DNA of 12,088 nucleotides. Source: Funneliformis mosseae. Lineage: Eukaryota; Glomeromycota; Glomeromycetes; Glomerales; Glomeraceae. The stretch lies in NCBI GenBank assembly GCA_910592005.1, contig CAJVPP010003273.1, positions 1 to 12,088 of the forward strand, written 5' to 3'. Numbering within the stretch: the stretch's first letter is position 1; each line of letters starts with the position of its first letter. A model generated the notes under the pieces. It did not search any database and was not told where the DNA came from. It was given only the letters and a program-made list of their open reading frames with translations. A program made the translations under genes and the position numbers. This document shows positions 1-7,973 of this stretch, piece by piece.

Positions 1-8
1 TTCCTTTA

Positions 9-223
9 CAGTCAAACGTCTTGTTTCAAAAACTGAAATGGGCGCCATGGATTGAGTTTTTTTGTGATAAATAATCATGTGAAATTTTTGTGGCATTATT
101 TTTATATCTATAAATAGCTAAAAAATTGCTATTTTGATTTTTGTTTTGGTCAGACATAAATTAGCGGTATAGGGGTTTTTTTCGTACTACCGATAAAATT
201 CCAGATATTTATGTCGCGGACTG
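9..223. mobile_element. Non-autonomous TA-flanked inverted-repeat element (Tc1/mariner-like MITE)
   Basis: The element starts with CAGTC at 9-13 and ends with GACTG at 219-223. It is flanked by TA at 7-8 and 224-225, as expected for Tc1/mariner-type insertion with TA duplication. Only about five terminal bases are perfectly inverted; beyond that the ends match poorly. The right third folds on itself: GACATAAAT near 155 pairs with ATTTATGTC at about 208-216, and TAGCGGTA pairs imperfectly with TACCGATA. No open frame of useful size is present, so it would depend on a transposase in trans. The flanks read as one LINE endonuclease sequence: TAAAAAAGG just right of the element matches CTAAAAAGG in copy B near 7719. 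This supports an insertion into copy A. The superfamily is inferred from the TA and CAGT ends only. Confidence 0.6.
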
Positions 224-225
224 TA

Positions 226-481
226 AAAAAGGATATAAAGGAAGGATGAGATGAGTTAAAGAGCTTTTTATGTTGGGATTTGAAGTTAGTTTCTTGAAGA
301 CCAATAACATCTAAGTTGTATGAAGAGTATAATGATAAAAGATGGTATTATTTAGCAATGGTAGTAAAAGATCAGACGTTATGAGTTGCAAAGGAGAGTT
401 TGGGTACATTAATGGGGTTGTATTAGAAGTATTATTAGGTATAAGAAATATATTGTTAATGTCTATAGAGACAGTAATCAT
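226..481 (-). pseudogene. LINE copy A ORF2, N-terminal end of APE endonuclease, interrupted by MITE
   Basis: This is the start of the ORF2 polyprotein. The ATG at 481 lies 13 nt past the first ORF1 stop and in another frame, the same arrangement as in copy B. After one frame change it reads HNV-stop-SFTT, then DVIGLQETNF, with the endonuclease QET motif at 288-296; the Glu binds the catalytic metal in the endonuclease/exonuclease/phosphatase fold. A TGA replaces the Arg codon seen in the HNVRFLN of copy B, and a TAA follows. Homology then stops abruptly at the TA flanking the MITE. Confidence 0.7.
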
Positions 482-494
482 AAAATAAATATTA

Positions 495-2304
495 TTAAAA
501 TTGGGGAAGACTCTTTAGAGCCTTTTCTGCTTTAATATCATAATTGGTGTTGAGGGTATATGTTATTGGTATTTTGTTGATTTGAAGAAAGTCGTTATGG
601 ATAAGAATAGCATGAAATGTGTTACACATATTGACTAAGGTATTGACCATTTCAGTAAAGTTCTTGAGGCATAAGTTTTGGGCCTCTGTTATTTCTGTGA
701 GTGTTGAGATAGTTTGTTTTTGTTTGTTAATAATTGAGGTGGAAACATCGATAACAGGACCATTTCCATACTATTGCACATCATAGTCTGCCATTATTTC
801 TTCGTCAGGAAAGCTGATCTTGATGTTAAGTGTTTGTTCAATTACTTTTATCCTTTTCATTGTAAAGCTCAACGTAAGCGTAAAATCATCAAGTTTCTGT
901 GTGAGTGTCAAAAAACTAACTTTGATGAATTCTTTGAAATTATGATCATTGTTTTGTTTGTGCATAGAACCTCCTGCTATTGTTCCTGTAGAAATATCAT
1001 GTGATCTGTATTGCTGTTGATGGGGATGCTTGGATTGTTGCTTCATGTTCAGAGGGATATCATCGCTCCAATCTGATGTTAAACTAAGGGATTGTTTCGG
1101 TAGAGTATTATTATTATTTTTTGCTGTGAAAGGTAGTTTCTTAGGTACACTAGTAGTTATGGCTTGTTTTTGAGAACTGTTTATGACAATGTTAGCAAAA
1201 GTAATGTTAGGGCTAATAGCTCCTTTACGAGAACGAATAGGAGCTTTATAATTGTTGTATTATGCTGGTGAAAATATTGATATAGATGTTAAGTGTTTTT
1301 ATCTTATGGATTGCGTCATTTTTTTAGACAATCTTTGATTTTATGGTGCGAAGAGGAGCATATGGCACATAATTTGACTTTGGTTTCTATCCATCCTACA
1401 CATTTGCCATTGATCGTGAGATTGTCATTACTAATAGTTGCTTCGTAATCATCAGCTGAAGGAAAATAAAAGAAGGCATATTGGAGGTTGTAGTAATTAG
1501 ATCTTGCCTTAGGAATAATCCAGGCTGTTGCATTGACTATTAGACCTAGATCAGATAAATCTTTACCCGTGATATAACGTGAGAGACATATAAGTTTGGC
1601 AGAGAACTTAGATCGTTCTAGGATCTTGTCACGTGACAGGTCACACATATAAAATCGAACTATGTTGTTGAGAAGGAAGACACTGTGACCTTTTTTGAGT
1701 TCAACAAAATTAGCTTCTGAATCATATGTGATTATTGCTTGTTATCAGAAGTTTTTAGTTTCCATATTGAATCTAATAATCTTGCCAAATCAGGAAAAAA
1801 TTTTTTTAATGCGTAATTCTGTAGCGTCTAATGGTATTTCAGTAACTTTGATCAATTGTTGTAGAACAAATGGATGTTTTAGCATGATTTTAAGGGGTAA
1901 AATGTGCGATTTTCTAAATTAGGCAAAATGACTTTACAAAACGCATCCCTTTCATCTTTGTCAAAGAATGTTGTTTTGAGTATTTTCTTCGATTGGTCAT
2001 TTGGATGTTTGGCAAATACAATACCTAAAAATGAGTTAAACTGATCAAAAACAAGGTTAGTGACGTCAGAGATTTTTGCTTAAGGGGATTTTTCAGGGTA
2101 ATCGTCCACTAGAAAAAAAGTGAAAAAATTTGTTTTTTTGGTGAAAATTTCTTGAGGGCTTTTTTTGTTCAAAAAATTTTCTGAGGCGTCATTCGCATCA
2201 TTGACGTTCATGAGTGTTTGTTTGGGAGTGATACCTAGAGTTGTTTTATCTGTCAAAATTTCTTTACCCTTTCCTTTATTGAGCGAAAGAGGGTCGATGT
2301 CCAT
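495..2304 (-). pseudogene. LINE copy A ORF1: RNA-binding protein with two RRM-like domains and CCHC zinc knuckle, broken
   Basis: ORF1 proteins of LINEs coat the element RNA in a ribonucleoprotein and act as nucleic-acid chaperones. The ATG at 2304 starts MDIDPLSLNKGKGKE, matching MEVDP...DKGKSPE in copy B. The reading frame continues upstream through a basic GRPKKK stretch (2449-2466, NLS or AT-hook like) but is stopped twice by TAA. RRM-like domain 1 lies at about 1875-1650 (KVTEIPL, FGKII, QAIITYD). RRM-like domain 2 lies at about 1610-1380 (AKLICL, YAFFYF). An intact zinc knuckle follows at 1328-1369 (C-x2-C-x4-H-x4-C). The C-terminal part (about 1046-498) is polar, Lys/Gln/Glu-rich and plausibly coiled coil, and ends at tandem TAA TAA (497-492). 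Breaks include a TAA near 2080, two offsetting frame changes around RRM 1, a TGA within RRM 1, a TAA right after the zinc knuckle and a TAG near 770. The RRM calls rest on motif likeness only. Confidence 0.75.
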
Positions 2305-2502
2305 AATAACTGGAGTTTCTTTGTTGTTGTTGATGGAGACACTACTTTCAGGTTCAGTAGTCTGTAAGATGTTCTGTTTTTTGTTTGATTATTGCTCTGA
2401 AGTGCCAAAGCGAGAGCGAGGTTGTTATTTTTGTTGGTTTTTATTATTCTTTTTCTTTGGTCTGCCTATGTTACGGAAAGAGTCAGAGTATTTTTTGTTT
2501 AA

Positions 2503-2514
2503 TTTTTTTTTTTT
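2503..2514 (-). repeat. Poly(A) tail of LINE copy B (T12 on plus strand)
   Basis: Twelve T on the plus strand immediately after the 3' hairpin, marking target-primed integration of a polyadenylated RNA. Copy A starts directly beyond it. Confidence 0.85.
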
Positions 2515-2518
2515 AAAG

Positions 2519-2533
2519 TGCGATAATTTCGCA
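2519..2533 (-). other. 3'-terminal hairpin of LINE copy B
   Basis: TGCGA and TCGCA pair around a five-base loop, four bases before the poly(A). Copy C has the same hairpin at 10926-10940 with four pairs. Terminal stem-loops are used by some LINE reverse transcriptases to recognise their RNA. That role is inference here. Confidence 0.4.
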
Positions 2534-2538
2534 ATATC

Positions 2539-2544
2539 TTTATT
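2539..2544 (-). promoter_or_regulatory. Polyadenylation signal AATAAA, LINE copy B
   Basis: AATAAA on the minus strand, 24 nt before the poly(A) run. The same hexamer occurs at the same place in copy C. Confidence 0.7.
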
Positions 2545-2776
2545 ATGAAAGTAAAATAAAAATAAAATACAAATCAAAAGAAATTACAAAAATCTCATAA
2601 AAAACTAATCTAAGATTAAAACTATAGAAGACTGACCCTGCACTTCCCAAAATTAATTTATAACCTAAGCTACAAAATCACATTTCGAATAAACAAATAT
2701 AAGAAAGCGGAAAGGGCGAGGCCACTACTACACCAAAAATTTGACCAATGAGATCCCATCTGTATCATCGAAGATA

Positions 2777-3466
2777 TTAGAGGAGAGCTAAAAGAATAAG
2801 TGGGAGGTTAGAGGATAAATCAAAACCTGATGTGACGAAATTGACAGCCTTAGAGGCAAGGGTGATGTTGAAAGATTGTTCAAAATCATGAACGAGTTGA
2901 CAACGATCATGCCAAACATTTTGTGTGAGTTCAAAAATTAGATGCATAAAAGAAGAACAAGCAGCTAAAGCCAAACTTTGTGAAAAAAGTTTTTTTTGAA
3001 AGAATTTAAAAAGGGATATTAGAACTATGCCTCTAATAAGAGCAAAAAATTTGGAAGTATTATAAGTATCAAGCAGCTATACGTTCAACTGATCAATTTC
3101 ATAATCATGTGCATAGGTAATATTTTTTAAGTAGATTTTTGATTGTTGAATTATCTTTTTCATTTCATAGTTGATAGTAAGACATATTCATATGTGATAA
3201 AAGTTTTCGTCAGCAGCGTCGCATCTGAGGCACAAAAGCGAAGGGTTATAAATGGATGGATGTTTTAATTTAAGAATTTCAAAAGTTAGTAACATTTTAA
3301 GAAGACGTTGATATTTCGTACTTCTAATGAAGGAGGTAGAGTATGATGTAGATTGTATTACCATATTGTCATTGAGTATGAAGGAAGTGGCAAACCAATT
3401 AATTTGATAGAGCTGTGAATGTTTTGCAAGGACAGAAAGTTAAAGTAATTGTGAAAGAGAACGTTT
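2777..3466 (-). other. C-terminal domain of copy B ORF2 with Cys/His motif
   Basis: This continues the RNase H frame. It contains CLRCDAADENFYHI-stop-IC at about 3185-3240, a C-x2-C-x8-H-x3-C pattern of the kind found near the C-terminus of many LINE ORF2 proteins and thought to bind nucleic acid. It also contains LTQNVWHDRCQLVHDFE near 2930-2880, like the terminal W-x-x-RC-x(n)-E block of such proteins. Against copy C, the TAA in SQLL-stop-LS was CAA and the TAG in LNV-stop-LL was TGG, so both stops in B are C:G to T:A changes. The TGA after YHI sits where Trp is common. Confidence 0.7.
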
Positions 3467-4012
3467 TTAGAACAATTCTTTACAAAATTGTCTGATGGGT
3501 ATTAGTACCAGAGTATTGTTGTATGTGAAATAGTATCTAGATGTATTGTTTGTATATAGCTGAAGGGCTGTAGTGTTCAAATTGGATTTTGCCAGAGCGT
3601 TAACTTTGTTGTTGAAGATGTTGTCAGTGTGAGTTTTGACTTCAATCATTTTAACTGTGAGGTTGTGAGTATCTATTATATCAAAAAAACAAGACCAATG
3701 CACATAATTATTAATTTTGAGAGCAGGGCAAACAGTAGAAGCTTTTGTAAGAAGGAATTGATATTTGTTAAACTGGGAGATGATGACTGCTGAATCAGTA
3801 TAAAAGGTAACGTTACAGTAGGAAAGGGCTGTAAGTAAGGCAGTAAAGATAGTTGTGAATTCAGGTAATGACGAGGAAGGAAAAGGAAAAGTAAAAGCAG
3901 AAGAAAAGGAAATCATTGGTAAACTTTGGTGAGTTTGAAGCCAGGCAATACCCATTCTTATCGTAGGAAGACCTAAGTCTTGCAAAGATTTATCTGTGTA
4001 AAATTCAAGAAA
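3467..4012 (-). other. RNase H domain of copy B ORF2
   Basis: RNase H removes the RNA strand of the hybrid after first-strand synthesis. The domain begins at EFYTDKS (Asp codon 3992-3994, in place of the common YTDGS). It continues with MGIAWLQT, LPEFTTIF (Glu codon 3860-3862), TFYTDSAVII (Asp codon 3794-3796) and VKTHTDN (His codon 3629-3631), ending with NNKVNALAKS. In that last motif the family has N-x-x-x-D-x-LAK; the Asp is Asn here (AAC, 3599-3601), while copy C keeps GAC. The domain is open for 172 codons up to a TAA at 3467-3469 that copy C shares. Confidence 0.8.
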
Positions 4013-4600
4013 AGAAGAAGAAGAAAAAGAACAAGATAAGATTAATAACTGAGAATTAAAAAGAGGTGACAGATATTTGTCAAATAAGTTATCAAAGGAA
4101 GGCGTAGCAAAGCTTCTTGGGGCTACAAATAGACTTTGGTTGTTATTTTTTAGAAAACATGTTAAGGCAAGTTCATAGAGTGCACTGTTGGAAAGAATAC
4201 TGTGGAGTCAGTTGATACGGTAATTTTTATTTGACGTAGGAATTTTTGCATAAAGGGAGATAAGTAACATAAAACAACAACTGTTATAATGTCTTCTGAA
4301 TTTAGTAGGTGCATTCTGATGAAAGCGGCAATAGACACAAGGCTCGAGAATTATCATATTATCAGGTCCAATTGAAGGTATGTGGTGTCTCAGATGTAAA
4401 GTGTCATGATCAATTTTTATAATTCTTCCTATGATGAAATAATTGACTGTAGTGTACCAACCAACTGCAAATTTGGATGTTTGATGAGAGTAAGTAAAAG
4501 GAGTGATGGAGTAGCTATAGCAAGACTTGTGTTTAAAATTAAATGCGGGCAATAATAATCTGTTTTGATCAGGATTGAGTCTCGCTTCTAAGGCTTTAAA

Positions 4601-6770
4601 CTAATTTGCAGTTTGGAAATTACGAATAACAGAATTGGTGATAGTGTATAAATCATGAAATATGAACATGTAGTTTTCTTGGTAGTTGGTAAGTTGCTTC
4701 ATGAAAAGTATGGAAAACTTTCGTAATCTATGAGCATGCTTTTTGTATTCATAGTTTAAAAATTCGGAAATCAGAAAATCCCCTCCTAAAATTCTATTAG
4801 ATAAAGTTGAAGATACATTAAGTTTGAGTTTCATAATTTTAAGGTCATAAAGAAGAGAAGGGAGCCAATCATCAGATCGTGTTATTTTCATAAATAGCCA
4901 ATAAATCAGAAAATTCTTAAAGAGCCATTCTTTTTGTTGAAGTTGAAGGGTATGTAGATGAAAGGATTTTCCAAGTATGTTTATTTTGTTAGACATTTGT
5001 AAAAGAGTATTACTGAAATTCTGTATTAATCTCTGATACAGGGAGGTTAAATTGTAAAAGTAATGTGAATAGAACAAATCCGTTGAGATATGTTTGGAGA
5101 GTTTGAGTTTTCTTTTGACAAAGGCGATGTAGGTAGCGATAAAGCTTTTGTATTGTGATTCAGACGGTAAGGTAAGTTGTGATCTGTACTCAATTTTTGG
5201 AAAGAGAATGGTATTAAAGATATATATTAGTTGCGAGTCTGTCAGGCATTTATGCTTCATAATATTAACGGCTTTTTTAATTTCACTGTGTATTTGACTA
5301 TAAATAAAACTCTTGTTAGACTTGAATGAGATCCAAATACCTAAGTAACGAACATTAGCTTTAGGGAAAAGCAAATTGATCGACTATATAGTATTATTAT
5401 GAATGATTTCGAAAGGACTCTGTTAGGAAGTGTTAACTAACAGTTCTGATTTTGACCAATTCACTTGTATATCATTAAAATCAAAGAAACTGTTGGCAAT
5501 AGATATAATATTTGTGAGGTCTTTTCTGGATTTAGTAAGCCAGAGAATAATATCTATATAAGCAAGTGCTGAGATCTTGAGACGAGAGTTATTAGTAAAG
5601 GGAAAATGTGCATCAGGACGCTAATCAACTTTTGTGATAAAACTATATTAGGAATTGTTGATAGCGCATAAAGCAGATCGTAGTATATATACCACAATAG
5701 TAGTGATATAACTTCACCTTGATTAATTCTTGAATGCATCAGATATGTATCAGAATTGCTATAAGCTGTGAAGACTTGGTTAAAACTTATAAGAAACAGT
5801 CTCAAAATTGTTTGGGTGAATTTGTATAGAAGTCGTAATCTTGCTAAAGTCACTGTAAGAGTAAAAACATTCACACAATCGTATGCTTTAGACATGTCTT
5901 GTAACAGAATCCATAATTCTGTATTATTATAAACAGCGTTCTGTTTAATATTATCAAAAAGATGTATGGGGTCAATGATGGATTTGAAGGGCAGACCCGC
6001 AAAGTTATATCCTTTGAGAATGTTGTGTTGAACAAAAATGTCAGCAAGTCGTGTATTTAATAGTTAAACAAAAGCTTTCTGAGCGCTTTCTATTAAGGTT
6101 ATTGGACGGGTGTTATTTAAATCATATTCTCACAGTTTAGGTTTAGGGATCAGGTATACATATGTCAGATTCTAATGGTGAGGTATTGATAAAATTTGCA
6201 GACAGCCACAAATTATGTACCATGAACGTTTCTTTGTGATAGGTCCTAAATATTTTAACATTTTATTTGAGATTTTTGAGGGATTAGGGACTTTATTGTT
6301 TGGAAGTCGATCAATGATCCTATACCATTCATCTGCAGAAGGTAAGGACATCAAATTGTTGTAAATACTGGAGTCAATTGAATCTAATGGGATGTACGTA
6401 GAAATTCATTTCTCTGGTATCACTTTAGTATAATGTGTAGAGCCTGCAACCTGTTGGAAATGTCTAGCAACTTCATTTTAACATTCTATTCTTCAAAAAG
6501 TAAGTGATGATGTGAAGACGAATTATCAAAACATCTATCCAATATGATGGTCATTTTTCTGCGATTAAGGACTGAGTCAATCATCTGAGATGAATTGTGT
6601 TTGTAGTCTTCTACACGAGCTTTTAGAGCATCTTGAATACTCTTAAGCTTAAAATTGTGTTCATGCAGTTCTGCTTTTATTTTAAGGCTAGCTAGAAGAA
6701 ATTTGATATCTAGAAGGACTGTGTTAAGCATAGTTACGTGAGGAGGACTATTTAAGGAAATAGTATTCAA
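4601..6770 (-). other. Reverse transcriptase domain of copy B ORF2 with coiled linker
   Basis: A helical Lys-rich linker (6770-6486) leads into HFQQVAG, DEWYRIIDRLPNNKV (near 6330), LIPKPKL, NNTRPITLIESA (near 6100), NFAGLP (near 6000), motif A LLQDMSKAYD (Asp codon 5896-5898, kept), NQGEVISLLLW (near 5720), motif C AYIDIILW (5543-5563), VNWSKSE (near 5455) and VRYLGIWI (near 5345). Motif C should read Y-x-D-D; the second Asp is Ile (ATT, 5549-5551), which would abolish polymerase activity. The frame changes between motif B and motif C. Internal stops include a TGA after PEK, a TAG after IPHH, a TGA after PKPKL and a TAA after KAFV. Downstream of 5345 lies the alpha-helical thumb/connection region, open to the TAG at 4601-4603. 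Confidence 0.85.
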
Positions 6771-6999
6771 ATCATTAGTGTGAACAAGCTGTAAAAATTG
6801 TGGGTAAAGGTTATTCCATTTATTGTGTACAATGAGGTCTGTAAGACATTTTTTTGTAGTTTTTTCGAAACGATAGAGTAATTTAATGTCATTATAGATC
6901 TTTAACAGGGCGACTGGTTTTTTTAAAGAGTGATAGTTTTTTGACTTATGAATTGAAATACATTTTTTTGCTACAGAGATGAGAGTGTCTTGAAAGAGG

Positions 7000-7959
7000 T
7001 CCTAAGAAGAGTTAAGAAGACTTTAAGACCAGACAGTATTGGGTGAAATATGTTTCAGCACATTGGAATTCAAATTATTATCCAAGTTATCTCTAAATTT
7101 AGATTATTTCGAATCATTTATCAAATTATAATTGAAGGAAGTTTTGACAGGACTTTTCTTTATAGACATTGAGTGTTTTAAGAAGTTAATAATTTTTGTA
7201 GAGACAATATGATAGTCTGATATGAAAGAATCCATTTGTACAATTTTACATCTAGTGTATTAAGTGTTAGTTCAGTTGTTAGATAAATATAGTTAATCCT
7301 AGATAAAGCATTCTTATTAATACAGGATGGGTATAAGGTGTGATTATCTTTAAATTAGACATTGAACGCATCATATAAATCATAGTTGTAGAGGAAATTG
7401 ACAAAATTTAAGTTAAAAGATGAGTTGTTAATGCGATCTATATTAGCATTTAAATCTCTGATGAGAATAATGTGTAAATCATTTTTGATGGCATCATCTA
7501 GTAATCATTTTAAAAGAATAACAGTTTGTTTTGTAATGTCTGTAAGAGGGTTAGCAGGTGGGATATAATAATTAACGACCAATAATTTTTGTTTGTTAGC
7601 AAATTGGAGTTTTGCATAAATAATTCTGTCTAAGATGGAGTCATGAGCGAAAATGTGTTTAGCAATAAAGGGCTGAAGGAGAGGCTAACACCAGTTCCAA
7701 TTAATCGGGAGCTGTGGTTTTTGCTAAAAAGGTAGTAAACGTTGAAAAATCTCGATTAAAAATGGATGCTATTCTTTTGAAATTCGTTTCTTGTAAGCCT
7801 ATAATGTTAAATTGATTTACTGAATATAAAGAAAAAAGGTAATTTATTTTGTTTGGCTATTTAAAAAACGAACATTATGGATGGTGATCTAAGATTTGGT
7901 ATAGATGGAGTGCAATGACTAGGAGTATTAGTATTATAGTTTGTAAGGACAGTATTCAT
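7000..7959 (-). other. APE-like endonuclease domain of copy B ORF2
   Basis: In LINEs this domain nicks target DNA to prime reverse transcription. Motifs visible in order are NIIGLQETNF (QET at 7785-7793, metal-binding Glu), VVNYYIPPAN, IRDLNA (Asp codon at 7454-7456; the family motif is usually GDLNA, so Gly has become Arg) and SDYH at 7209-7220, which resembles the closing SDH motif. These lie in at least three frames. A TGA sits inside LLK-stop-LLDDA, where Trp fits. Confidence 0.7.
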
Positions 7960-7973
7960 AATAAATTTATAAA

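Larger units (their letters stand above)
224..2502 (-). mobile_element. LINE copy A, 5' part (leader, ORF1, start of ORF2)
   Basis: This is the 5' portion of an APE-type non-LTR retrotransposon on the minus strand. Its 5' end lies at about 2502, where the leader starting TTAAAC follows directly on the poly(A) of copy B. It holds a complete but broken ORF1 and the first 85 or so codons of ORF2, and is then cut by the MITE at 9-223. The rest would lie beyond the left edge of the window. Its ORF1 and endonuclease align with those of copy B domain by domain but are clearly diverged, so A belongs to a related but distinct lineage. No target-site duplication can be defined because the 3' end is not in view. 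Confidence 0.8.
2515..2776 (-). other. 3' UTR of LINE copy B
   Basis: This 262 nt segment follows the ORF2 stop. It is shared with copy C in the same order, and its most conserved stretch reads GQIFG-VVASPFPLS if translated, which may be nested coding remnant. It ends with an AATAAA signal, a short hairpin and the poly(A). Confidence 0.65.
2777..7959 (-). pseudogene. LINE copy B ORF2: endonuclease-RT-RNase H polyprotein, broken
   Basis: This is the replication protein of the element, about 1,725 codons if restored, a usual size for a fungal LINE of this type. The start is the ATG at 7959 (MNTVLTNYNTN), 15 nt past ORF1, and the end is TAA 2779-2777. By codon position, domains fall in different frames: the start at 7959, QET at 7790, IRDLNA at 7456, the RT N-terminus at 6474-5895, and everything from 5560 to 2777. 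At least five frame changes are therefore needed. From 5560 down a single frame runs 2.8 kb with about eight internal stops. Several conserved Trp codons have become TGA or TAG. The protein cannot be active. Domains are listed separately. Confidence 0.8.

Noticed and set aside
774..2548. Plus-strand open frames at 774-1004, 1695-1922 and 2165-2548
   Set aside because: They lie antisense to the recognisable ORF1 of copy A, show no domain and are rich in Phe/Leu/Cys, as expected from the complement of an A-rich coding strand.
3990..4040. Purine-rich GAA/AAG run as a microsatellite or regulatory tract
   Set aside because: It is the complement of Ser/Phe codons just before the RNase H motif FYTDKS in an open frame, so coding origin explains it.
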